From the NCBI GenBank assembly GCA_019237945.1, contig JAFAOG010000530.1:1-36880 (forward strand): a stretch of DNA of 36,880 bases. Direction: 5' to 3'. The translations under genes were made by a program, and so were the position numbers. This document shows, piece by piece, positions 27,438 through 36,880 of this stretch (within the stretch, counting starts at the first letter, position 1; every line of letters begins with the position of its first letter). This stretch comes from Deltaproteobacteria bacterium (GTDB taxonomy: Bacteria > Myxococcota_A > Polyangia > Haliangiales > Haliangiaceae). Below the pieces are notes generated by a model. That model ran no database searches and was not told the origin of the DNA. It worked only from the letters and a program-made list of their open reading frames with translations.

Positions 27438-30400
27438 GTGTCGCAGAGCGACTTCGTCAGCCGCGGCCAGGCGCTCGTAGCGGCCGGGCAGTTTCAGGAG
27501 GCCGTCAAGGTCTGTCGCCTGGGCTTGCTCGGTCGTCCGACGACCGTGGACGGTCGTGTCGTGCTCGGGCAGGCGCTGCTCGCGCTCAAGCGGTTCGATG
27601 AGGTGCTCGCCGAGATGCGCGTCGCACTCGAGCTCGACCACAGCTCGATCCCGGCGCAGGTGCTCAAGGCCGAGGCGCTGCTGCGCAAGGGCGACACGGC
27701 GGCCGCCGTCGAGACGCTCCACGCCGCGCGCCGCGAGGCACCGGGCGACCCGAAGATCATGCAGCTGCTCGGCGAGGCCGAGCATGTCGCGATGCACAAG
27801 AGCGCGGCGCACCCGGCGGCGGCATTCATCGGCGCCGGCGACACGAAGAACTATCCGAATCATCCCAGCGGCGGCGGCGGCGACGGGATGGAGGACAGCG
27901 GCCCCGAAAGCTACACGAAGCCGACGTCGCTGCAGGCGCCGGGATCGCTCCGCAAGTCGTCGAAGCGGCAGGCCGTCGTACCGCCGCCCGAGTTCGATCG
28001 CGAGGTGCCGTCGGCGGAGGAGCTCGCGGTCGGCGACAAGTCGGGCACGGTCGAGGTGGATCCGGAGATGGAGGGCGTCGAGCTCGACGACGACGACGAT
28101 TTCGACGACGTCGCGGCTCCGCCGGTCGCCGGCGCGAAGCCCGAGCGCACGGCCCTCGGCAAGAAGCCGGGCGCTGCCGGCGGCGCGAAGAAGCAGAAGA
28201 AGATCAGCACGCCGACGATGGACCTCGATATCGGCGACGTCGAGATGCAGGAGACCAACCTGCCGAGGGGCTCGGCGCGGCCGGGGCCGGGCACGAAGGT
28301 CCGCAATGCGGTCGCGCGCCCGTCGGGGCCGATCGACATGGACGACGAGCCACCGTCGCGGTCGTTGCCATCGCAGCTCGCCGCGATGCCGCCGTCGCCG
28401 CTGCCGCCGGCGCCGCGCGTTCCGATCAGCGCCGCGCTGCCGACGATGGCCGCACCGCTGCCGCCGCCCTCGCGCGCGAAGCCGCCGAGCGTGCAGCCGT
28501 CGCCGGCCGCGCACCTGCCGACGTCGCAGGCGTTCCCCGTGCCGCCGGTGCCCGCGTACGCGATGCCGCCGCAACAGCCGGTGATGCCGCAGCCGCTGCC
28601 GCAACCGACGCCGGCCGCGATGCGCCCGACGATGGCGATCGCTCCGGCTCCCGCGCTGCCGCTGTCGCCGTCGCAGCAGGCGTCGGCAGCGGCGGTCGAT
28701 GCGCTGTTCGGGCACGAGCAGCCGGCGCCGCAGTGGAATGCCGCGTCGATCGCGGCCGCGAACGAGCCGACGGCGCGCCCCGATGCGCTCGATCCCGCGC
28801 TGATCGCGCTGATGAACACCGAGGCGCCGTCGCAGCCGCAGATGATGCCGCCGCCGGATGCCGGCAAGCCCATGAAGACCGGGATGCGCCGCAACCGGTC
28901 GAAGCTGCAGCTGGTGCTGTGGATCGTCGTCGGTGTCGTCGTGATCGGCGGCGGTGTGTTCGCCGGCTTCCAGATCCGGAAGATGCGGCTGCACAAGCAG
29001 ATCGCGGAGGCGCGCGACAACGCGACCGGTCTCGCGAAGACCGACACGTACGCGGGCTGGGTCGCCGCGCGCAAGAAGCTCGACGACATCGCCGGCGTAT
29101 CCGCGAGCATCGACAACCGCGCTGCCCTCGCGCGCGCCCGCGCGATCATGGCCTACGAGCTCGGCGACGGCCTGCCCGACGCGAAGGCCGCGGTCGATCA
29201 GCTGCAGGGCAAGGGCGACTTCGACCTCGTGATCGCGCAGGCGTACCTCGCGCTGGCGCAGAACGACCCCGCGGCCGCCAAGCACATGGCCGATGTCGCG
29301 ACCGGCTCGCGCAAGGACGATCCGGCGGCGATGTACGTCGCGGGCGAGGCGCAGCTGCTCGCCGGCGACGCGAAGGGCGCGCAGCCTCCGCTCAAGGCGG
29401 CGTTCGAGAAGGACCTGCGGCCGTTCTACGGCGTCGCGCTCGCACGCGCGTACGCGGCGACGTCGTCGTGGGAGGACGCGATCGGCACGCTCGACCGCGT
29501 GTTCGCGGCGGCGCCCGAGCATCCGGCGGCCGTGATCGAGCGCGGCATGATCCTCGCGGCGGCGGGACGCATCGCGCCCGGATCGTCGCTGGGCACCGAC
29601 GTCCACACCCAGCTGCAGAAGGTGATCACGGCAAAGCAGGTGTCGCCGGCGCAGCTCGCGCAGGCCTACCTCGCGCTCGCGCAGGTCGACTACGCGCGCG
29701 GCGAGGTCCAGGCGGCCAAGGGCGATGTCGGCGCGGCCGCGCAGCTCGGCATCGACGACCAGCGGTTCGCCGAGGACGCGATCGACACGCTCACACTGAT
29801 CGGCGACCTCAAGGCGGCGAGTGACCTGTCGCAGACGGCGCTGTCGGCGTGGCCATCGTCGCGGCGCGTGCACATCGCGCTCGCCGAGATCCTGCTCGCG
29901 CAGGGCAAGGCCGCCGACGCGCTCGACATCCTCGGCAAGTCCGACGTCGCGTCGCTGCCGATCGGCCAGGCCGTGCGCGCCGACGCGAAGCTCGCCACCG
30001 GCGACGTCGACGGGGCACGCTCCGACTACGAGGCCGCGCTCAAGAAGCAGCCGAACCTCGAGCGCGCGGTCGTTGGCCGCGCGTGGCTCGACATCGCCGA
30101 GAACAACCTCGACGAGGCGAAGAAGCGCGTCGAGAGTCACTACTCCGACAAGGGCAGCTCCGCCGCGCTGACGACCGTCTACGCCGCCGTGCTGCGCCGC
30201 ACCGGCGAGCTCGACAAGGCCAAGAGCCTGCTCGAGAAGGTCGTCGCGGGACCGGCGAGCCCCGACATCGCGCGCGCGCAGCTCGAGCTCGCCCGCCTCG
30301 ACCGCGATACCGGTGATCTGCGCGGGGCGCGCGCCGCGTACGGCGACGCGAGCAACTCCGGCTCGTTCGACGCGCGCTTCGAGTCGGCGCTGCTGCTGAT

Positions 30401-31231
30401 CGACGACCGCGACCCGTCGGGCGGCCGCGACACGCTCGACGCACTCGTCAAGGAAGCCGGCGACAAGCCGCGCGCCGACCTGCTGCTCGAGGCCGCGCGC
30501 GCCCGCACGCTCGTCGGCGATCACGCCGGCGCGAAGGCGCTGCTCGACCAGGCGGAGAAGCTCGCGGGTGTTCCCGCGTGGAAGCTCTATCGCGAGCGCG
30601 GCCGGATCGCGCTGCACAAGGGCCAGTTCGCCGACGCGGTCGCCGCGCTGACGAAGGCGCTCGAGTCGAGCGGCGACGACGCGGAGACGTTCCTGCTCGC
30701 CGCCGATGCGTCGGGCGCCGACGAGAAGGGCGCGCTCGCCGACAAGATCAAGAAGCTCGTGCCCGATCGCCTCAAGAACCGCCCCGAGGCGAAGATCGTG
30801 GAGGGCAAGCTCCTGATCGCGGCCGGCAAGCTGCCCGACGCCGAAGCCGCATACAAGGCGGCGAAGGAAGCGCTCAAGGCCGAGAAGGCCACGCCGCGCC
30901 GGATGGCGCAGGTCGACTTCGGTCTCGCGTACATCGCGTCGCAGAACGGCAACACCGCCGAGGCGCAGATGGACTTCGAGCTCGTGATGAACGAGGACCC
31001 GTCGATCGCCGATGCCTACCTGTTCGCGGCCGACCTCGCGAAGGACAAGAAGCAGGCGTACGCGATCGCGCAGAACGCGGTGAAGTACAACCCGGACTCG
31101 CCGGCGGGCTGGCTCGTCGTCGGCAAGCTCGCCGCGCAGCTGCACGACAAGAAGACGCTCGCCGATGCGATCGGCCGCCTCAAGGAAATCGCGCCGACCG
31201 GCGACGAGCTCAAAGAGCTCCAGAAGCTCCG

Positions 31232-31235
<4 letters not shown>
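27438..31235 (+). CDS. Large TPR-repeat membrane protein, 1265 aa
   Basis: The GTG start gives MSQSDFVSRGQALVAAGQFQEAVKVCRLGL. Residues about 1-115 are tetratricopeptide repeats. Residues about 115-485 are a low-complexity linker with acidic (LDDDDDFDD) and then Pro/Met-rich stretches, probably disordered and on the cytoplasmic side. A single membrane helix at about 490-511 (LQLVLWIVVGVVVIGGGVFAGF) follows the basic MRRNRSK stop-transfer. The remaining ~750 residues are many degenerate TPR-like helical pairs (for example GQFADAVAALTKALESSGDD, and KLPDAEAAYKAAKEALKAEK). Such proteins are scaffolds for multi-protein assemblies across the membrane. It faces and overlaps a Ser/Thr kinase that also has one membrane helix; a partnership is plausible but only inferred from position. 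Confidence 0.87.
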
Positions 31236-32590
<1,355 letters not shown>

Positions 32591-32603
32591 CCCCGACGGC
32601 AAG

Positions 32604-32633
32604 ATAGTACCAGAGGTTACGCGACGCTAGCAA
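32604..32633 (-). promoter_or_regulatory. Predicted promoter of the tail-anchored kinase
   Basis: On the minus strand TTGCTA (32633-32628) and TACTAT (32609-32604) are separated by 18 bp. This predicts a start about 7 nt before the ATG at 32590. The stretch also contains TAGCGTCGCG, a third partial copy of the 12-mer found at the 739 and 12640 starts, though no start codon lies at the matching distance. Confidence 0.45.
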
Positions 32634-32657
32634 AGCGCCGGATCTACGCCCGGAGCC

Positions 32658-33032
32658 TTATTCAGGCCGTTCGTCCGCTTCGACCTGTTCGCGAGCGGAC
32701 TTGCACTCGAAGCAGAGGGTCGTGACCGGGCGCGCCAGGAGCCTCTTGAAGCCGATCGGCTCGCTGCACTCCTCGCATTCGTCGATGGCGCCGGTCTCCA
32801 GGCGCTGCATCGCCTCGCGGACCTTCGCGAGCAGCCCCGCCTCCCGGTCGCGCAGGCGGAGCTCGGTGGAGAACGTCTCCTCCTCGGTCGCCTCGTCCAT
32901 CGAGTCTCGGCCAATACGGTCGCGGTCGCGATCCATCGTGAACTCGAGGCCGGATTGGGCGTGGTCGGCGATGCGGGTGATCTCCGCCTGCAGGCGAGCC
33001 CGCAACTCGTTTTGCTGCTCGGTGGTCAACAT
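32658..33032 (-). CDS. dksA: DksA/TraR-family RNA polymerase-binding regulator
   Basis: A 124-aa cytoplasmic protein. The N-terminal coiled coil carries the tip motif DSMDEA (Asp43, Asp46, Ala48), matching the DxxDxA of E. coli DksA that reaches into the RNA polymerase secondary channel. After TELRLRDREAGLLAKV comes the C-terminal zinc finger Cys86, Cys89, Cys107, Cys110 with EPIGFKRLLARPVTTLC. The protein should modulate initiation at growth-controlled promoters together with (p)ppGpp. It is shorter than the 151-aa E. coli protein at the N-terminus. The promoter has TTGACG and TAGACT 16 bp apart, with the -10 ending 6 nt before the ATG. The kinase gene lies 67 bp downstream on the same strand. 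Confidence 0.93.
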   Translation of the reverse strand: MLTTEQQNELRARLQAEITRIADHAQSGLEFTMDRDRDRIGRDSMDEATEEETFSTELRLRDREAGLLAKVREAMQRLETGAIDECEECSEPIGFKRLLARPVTTLCFECKSAREQVEADERPE

Positions 33033-33309
33033 GGCTCCAGTCTACGAACGTCAACGAGACCGTCAACGAGCGTGGTCGCGCACCTGCCGATCTATTTCGC
33101 TTGCGTGCGCGGCCGCTCGGTGAGCGAAAACGCGCCCGGGTGGGTGTCGACGGGAGCTGGCGATTTCGTGCGACCGCGCGACGGCTGGCGGCTCCCCTGG
33201 GTAGCCCCCGATACGCCCGACGGGGCCGGCCTATTCCCGCGCAAATCCGCGGTGGTCGAAATGGATCGATACCGGACCGCGTTCGTTTGACACAAGCAAT
33301 CGGACCCCT
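33033..33309. other. Divergent intergenic region dksA/HEAT-protein, 277 bp
   Basis: The longest non-coding stretch. It holds the dksA promoter at its left end and a short stem GCCCC/GGGGC at 33204-33226. A TTGACA at 33287-33292 is too close to the ATG at 33310 to serve as its -35 with a normal -10. The ATG at 33310 has no clear ribosome binding site or TANNNT, so its promoter is unresolved. Confidence 0.4.
33039..33066 (-). promoter_or_regulatory. Predicted sigma70-type promoter of dksA, leaderless
   Basis: On the minus strand TTGACG (33066-33061) and TAGACT (33044-33039) have a 16-bp spacer, and the -10 ends 6 nt before the ATG. A second CGTTGACG copy sits 12 bp closer (33056-33049), a direct repeat that could mark an operator. 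This is the best -35/-10 pair in the window. Confidence 0.6.
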
Positions 33310-35643
33310 ATGACCACCCTGACTCGCTGGAAGCTCGCTTGTGGCCTGTTTGCCGCGCTCGCCGGCATCGCGACGGTACGCGCACATCACGGGGAGCGGA
33401 ACACACCGGCGCAGGTGGTCGAGACTTCGTCCCGCGCCCAGATCCCGCAGGCGTGGAGGAGGCCGATCCATGTCGCGCCCGAGACGATCGGCGTGTCGCA
33501 GAAGGACCTCGTCGATCGCATCCTGTCGGCGCACTCGGTCAAGGACATCCAGCTGCTCGCCGAGAAGCTCGGCGCGGTCGGCAACGACGACGCGATCGAC
33601 ACGCTGTCGGGCCTCCTCTCCGACCCGCGCAAGGGCGTCCCCGAGGCGATGCTCGGAGCGTTCGGCAACATCGGCACCGACCACGCGGTCGACATCCTGA
33701 TCGAGACGACGAAGGACGAGCGGCCGAGCGTCCGCAACGCCGCGATCGGCGCCCTCGGCTCGACCCAGTCCGCGCGCGCCGAGAAGCTGCTGCTCGAGCT
33801 CGCCACCAAGAGCGGTGACCCAGCGCAGACCGTCGCGATGTCGGCCCTCGGCTCGATCGGCAGCGACCGCGCGGTCGAGGCCCTCAAGGCGGCCGCGGTC
33901 AGCGGCGACTACCAGATCGCGACGACCGCCGTCTACGCGCTCGGCGCCGTCCACACGCCGGCCTCGGACGCCGCGCTCCGCCAGCTGATCGACGCGCCCG
34001 ATTCGCGCGTGGCCGCGGCCGCGATGAATTCGATCGACGAGATCGACGACGCGCTGCTCGCCAAGCTTACCCAGATCGTCCGCACCGGCGATCCGCAGCT
34101 CGGCAACGCTGCGATCAACGCCTTGTCGCATGCCGGCGAGGCCGCGCTGCCCGTGCTCAAAGAAGCCGCGATGCACGGCAATGCAAACACGCGGTGGATC
34201 GCGGTCAGCGCGCTCGGCGAGATCGGCGGCGACAAGGCCATCGCGATGCTCGGCGACATCCTCAAGACCGGCGACCGCCAGTCAGCGACCAGCGCCGCGA
34301 TGGCGCTCGCGAACATCGGCGGCCCGGAGTCGCGCGAGCTGTTGATCGAGGCCGCGCTGTCGGACCGCGCCCAGATCACGGGCGCCTTGAACCAGCTGCA
34401 GCAGATGCAGGGCGATGACGTCGACCAAGCGCTGCTGTCGGTCGTCCGCCAGGGCTCGTCGGCGGATCGCCGCGCCGCGCTGCCGCGCCTGATCAAGAGC
34501 GGCAACCCCGAGGCGCTGCAGCTCGCGGTCGAATTCGCGTCGAAGGGCTCGCGCAACGAGCGCTACGAGGCGATGCGCATGCTCGGCGATGCCGGGACGC
34601 CCAAGGCGTTCGAGTCGCTGCTGTCGATCGCGAACGGCACGCACGGTCAGTCGCGCGTTCAGGCGCTCGAGCTGCTCGCGCAGGCGCACCCGAGTGACCC
34701 GGCGGTCGGCCAGCTGCTCGCGGACTCGCTGTTCTCCGGTCGACGCGAGGAAGCCCAGTATGCTGCGGGCGTGCTCGGCCGCATCGGCACCGAGGACGCA
34801 CGCACCGCGCTCGTCACTGCGCTCACGGGCAAGGACGCGAACCTGGCGGCGGCCGCGGCGAGCGCGCTCGGCCAGATCGGGATGACCGATCAGGTGAAGT
34901 CGGCGCTGATGTCGGCGGCGCAGTCGAACCCGCAGGTCAAGATGCAGGTGATGGCGCAGCTCGTTCAGTCGGGCGCGCCCGAAGGCCTCCGCCTCGCCGA
35001 GGAGCTGCTGAACGGCAAGGACACCGCCGGCGCCTCCCAAGCGGTGTGGGCGCTGGCGCAGAACGGCACCGCCGAGGCGAAGCGGCTGCTCGAGCGCGCG
35101 ATCGAGTCGAAGGACCCGGCCGTCCGCAGCTCGGCAATCTCGGCGCTCGTGCAGAACCCCGACGACCGCTCGACCGACACGCTCCTGCGTCTCACGCACG
35201 ATCAGGATCCGTCGGTGCGTGCGATGGCGCTGTCGTCGCTCGGCCAGATCGGCAGCGACCGCGCGCAGCAGGCGATCTTCGACGCCACACGCAACGGGAA
35301 GCCCGAGGACCGCGTCGCCGCGATCTCCGGCCTCGCCTCGATGGACGACCAGCGCGCCTCGCAGCAGCTCGCGAACCTGATGCGCGACTCTGACCCGACC
35401 GTCGCCCAGGCCGCGATCGCGAACGCCTACAACGGCGGCCCCGAGGTCGACCAGACGCTGACCTCGATCGTCAACGACCCGTCGGTAGCGGAGAACCTCA
35501 AGTCGGCCGCGGCCTCGCAGCTGCGCCAGCGCGGCACCGACCTCGACCCGGCGACCGAAGCGGCCGTCACCAAGCTCGCGGGCGCGGCCTACGGCGGCTA
35601 CGGGTACGGTGGCTACTATCCGCGCGGCGAGATCGTGGACTAG
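33310..35643 (+). CDS. Exported HEAT-repeat protein, 777 aa
   Basis: The signal peptide MTTLTRWKLACGLFAALAGIATVRA is followed by HHGER (signal peptidase I type). After a short linker, residues about 60-750 are an uninterrupted array of PBS-lyase/HEAT-type repeats of about 31 residues. Typical units are PSVRNAAIGALGSTQSARAE, NTRWIAVSALGEIGGDKAIA, ANLAAAAASALGQIGMTDQ and PSVRAMALSSLGQIGSDRAQ. The C-terminus is Gly/Tyr-rich (YGGYGYGGYYPRGEIVD). HEAT superhelices are protein-protein scaffolds; no catalytic residue is seen. The protein should act in the periplasm or outside. It is divergent from dksA and convergent with the histidine kinase, whose stop overlaps its own within CTAG. Confidence 0.88.
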   Translation: MTTLTRWKLACGLFAALAGIATVRAHHGERNTPAQVVETSSRAQIPQAWRRPIHVAPETIGVSQKDLVDRILSAHSVKDIQLLAEKLGAVGNDDAIDTLSGLLSDPRKGVPEAMLGAFGNIGTDHAVDILIETTKDERPSVRNAAIGALGSTQSARAEKLLLELATKSGDPAQTVAMSALGSIGSDRAVEALKAAAVSGDYQIATTAVYALGAVHTPASDAALRQLIDAPDSRVAAAAMNSIDEIDDALLAKLTQIVRTGDPQLGNAAINALSHAGEAALPVLKEAAMHGNANTRWIAVSALGEIGGDKAIAMLGDILKTGDRQSATSAAMALANIGGPESRELLIEAALSDRAQITGALNQLQQMQGDDVDQALLSVVRQGSSADRRAALPRLIKSGNPEALQLAVEFASKGSRNERYEAMRMLGDAGTPKAFESLLSIANGTHGQSRVQALELLAQAHPSDPAVGQLLADSLFSGRREEAQYAAGVLGRIGTEDARTALVTALTGKDANLAAAAASALGQIGMTDQVKSALMSAAQSNPQVKMQVMAQLVQSGAPEGLRLAEELLNGKDTAGASQAVWALAQNGTAEAKRLLERAIESKDPAVRSSAISALVQNPDDRSTDTLLRLTHDQDPSVRAMALSSLGQIGSDRAQQAIFDATRNGKPEDRVAAISGLASMDDQRASQQLANLMRDSDPTVAQAAIANAYNGGPEVDQTLTSIVNDPSVAENLKSAAASQLRQRGTDLDPATEAAVTKLAGAAYGGYGYGGYYPRGEIVD

Positions 35644-36880
35644 GCCGGCAGGTACACGCGAAACACCGTGCCGCCGCCGTCGGCCTCCTCGACGTCGATC
35701 CAGCCGTCGTGCTCCTTGACGATGCCGGAGCACACGGCAAGCCCGAGCCCGGTGCCGCCGCGGCCTTCCTTCGTCGTGTAGAACGGGTCGAAGATCTTGT
35801 CGCGGATGTCCTCGGGGATCCCGACGCCGTTGTCCTTCACGCTGAACACGACGAACCCCTGCTCGGCATCGAGGCCGGGCCGGTTTCGCCGCACCGCGCG
35901 CGTCTCCACGGACAGCGAGCCGCCATCCGGCATCGCCTGCGCCGCGTTGAGCAGCAAGTTGATCATCACCTGTTGCAGGCGATCGCTGTCGCCCGAGATC
36001 CGCGGCAGCCCTTCGGCGCGGTCGAGTCGCGTCTTGACCTTCGCGCTCGAGAACTGACCCGACAGCAGCTCCATCGTTGTCAGCGCGAGCTCGTTCAGAT
36101 TGACCTCGGCCTTGCCGTGCCCGCCGACCTTGCGTCGCGTGAAGTCGAGCAGCCGCTGGATGATTCGCGTGATGCGCGCGGTCTGCTCGGCGATGATCTC
36201 GGCATTCTTCTCGACGGTGTCCTTCTCCGTCGCCTTCTTCTGGATCGAGCGCGCACGTCCCGCGATCACGTTGAGCGGCGTCCCGACCTCGTGCGCGATC
36301 TCCGCCGCGAGCTGACCGATCGTCGCCAGCTTCTCGGTCTGCCCGAGCCGCTGCTCGAGCGCGAGCTTCGCCTCGTTCTGCCGCTGCGTCTCGCCGCGAG
36401 ACTCGCGGAGCGAGAACGTCATCTCGTTGAAGCGCAGCGCGATCTGTCCGATCTCGTCATCGCGCTCTGACAGAATCACGTGCGACAGGTCGCCCTTCGC
36501 GACGTCATCGATGCCGCGCAAGAGCTTCGTGATCGGCCGGCTGACCAGCCGGCTCGCGAGCGCCCCGACGACCAGCGTCGTCACGAGCGCGATCAGCCCG
36601 ACGAGAATCGCCGCGCGAACCATGTCCGCCGTCGTCGTCTCGAGCGTGTCGGCCGGCTTCGTGATCTCGAGCATCGCCATCGTCTGCGGCTCTTCGCCAC
36701 CGGCGCCCGCCGCGCGCAGCGCGAGCGCATACGCGAACACGTCCCCATCGACATCCGCGTACCGCATGCTGGGCGCCTCGAGCATCCCGCGCAGCCACGT
36801 CCGCTCGCGCCCGTTGAGGTCCGCGCTCACCGGCTCGCCCTCGCGCGACCGCGGAATGACGATGACCTTCCACCCACCGG
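35640..36880 (-). CDS. HAMP-domain sensor histidine kinase (5' end beyond the window)
   Basis: The frame is open to the right edge (412 visible residues), so the N-terminal part of the sensor domain is missing; a GTG at 36830 is internal. The visible part starts in a periplasmic sensor segment (GGWKVIVIPRSREGEPVSAD), then a membrane helix (RAAILVGLIALVTTLVVGAL), a HAMP domain (VSRPITKLLRGIDDVAKGDL), the dimerisation helix with phospho-acceptor His in LAAEIAHEVGTPLNVI (His codon near 36293), an N-box (NLLLNAAQAM), G1 (DNGVGIP), F (FDPFYTTK) and G2 (GGTGLGLAV). The H-box context resembles the NtrB-like class. No response regulator is visible in the window; the partner probably lies upstream, to the right. 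Confidence 0.93.
   Translation of the reverse strand, partial: GGWKVIVIPRSREGEPVSADLNGRERTWLRGMLEAPSMRYADVDGDVFAYALALRAAGAGGEEPQTMAMLEITKPADTLETTTADMVRAAILVGLIALVTTLVVGALASRLVSRPITKLLRGIDDVAKGDLSHVILSERDDEIGQIALRFNEMTFSLRESRGETQRQNEAKLALEQRLGQTEKLATIGQLAAEIAHEVGTPLNVIAGRARSIQKKATEKDTVEKNAEIIAEQTARITRIIQRLLDFTRRKVGGHGKAEVNLNELALTTMELLSGQFSSAKVKTRLDRAEGLPRISGDSDRLQQVMINLLLNAAQAMPDGGSLSVETRAVRRNRPGLDAEQGFVVFSVKDNGVGIPEDIRDKIFDPFYTTKEGRGGTGLGLAVCSGIVKEHDGWIDVEEADGGGTVFRVYLPA

Noticed and set aside
33204..33226. GCCCC/GGGGC stem as a terminator or operator
   Set aside because: Only a 5-bp stem in very GC-rich sequence, with no T-tract or conserved flank; such stems are expected by chance here.
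33287..33292. Perfect TTGACA before the HEAT-protein gene
   Set aside because: It ends 17 nt before the ATG, so any -10 at normal spacing would fall inside the coding sequence (TATGAC at 33308 is the closest). Probably coincidence.
33092..33295. Possible 67-codon gene on the minus strand in the dksA/HEAT gap
   Set aside because: No ribosome binding site or -10 at the right distance, no recognisable motif, composition like the surrounding non-coding DNA.

Overview
The window is GC-rich DNA, roughly two thirds G+C by eye, with almost no non-coding space. Its gene content suggests a predatory or social deltaproteobacterium-like lineage (Myxococcota, plausibly Haliangiales/Kofleriaceae). The signs are Hanks-type Ser/Thr kinases with myxobacterial-style HRDISPPN loops, many small lipoproteins of unknown function, FG-GAP, TPR and HEAT repeat proteins, a DUF5916 outer-membrane protein, a secreted zinc phospholipase C and a Pseudomonas-type LigD/Ku pair. 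This placement is inference from gene content. I saw no rRNA, tRNA, CRISPR array, integrase, transposase or prophage gene.

Layout. 1-4.9 kb: the N-terminal part of an acyl-CoA aromatic monooxygenase (cut by the window edge), a PEBP-fold lipoprotein, a membrane Ser/Thr kinase, an unrecognised 218-aa protein, and two tandem paralogous tail-anchored proteins. 4.9-9.2 kb: a DNA repair block with ligD divergent from ku, followed by an Fpg/Nei-family glycosylase. 9.2-13.3 kb: an FG-GAP lipoprotein, a DUF4139 lipoprotein with an OmpA-like domain inserted in it, and a small lipoprotein. 13.4-16.9 kb, minus strand: MBL-fold hydrolase, small membrane protein, DUF362 protein, a long inverted repeat and a lipoprotein. 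16.9-21.9 kb: a UPF1/IGHMBP2-like helicase divergent from a long-chain acyl-CoA synthetase, then an exported hypothetical protein. 21.9-27.4 kb: zinc-dependent phospholipase C, DUF5916 outer-membrane protein, polysaccharide flippase and a coupled lipoprotein. 27.4-36.9 kb: a giant TPR membrane protein facing a tail-anchored Ser/Thr kinase, a DksA-type regulator, an exported HEAT-repeat protein and a HAMP histidine kinase cut by the right edge.

The clearest pattern that gene names do not explain is at the start codons. Of 27 visible starts, 12 carry a TANNNT hexamer ending 6-8 nt upstream, which would place transcription initiation on the first base of the start codon (leaderless mRNA). Genes inside operons instead tend to have Shine-Dalgarno sequences or overlapping stop/start codons. 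Divergent pairs (monooxygenase/PEBP, ligD/ku, helicase/acyl-CoA synthetase) are separated by only 20-30 bp, with touching or nearly touching -10 elements. Four of seven convergent pairs end in a 4-bp stop-on-stop overlap (TTAG or CTAG). Gene order alternates strands often, so most genes appear to be individually transcribed in a very compact genome.
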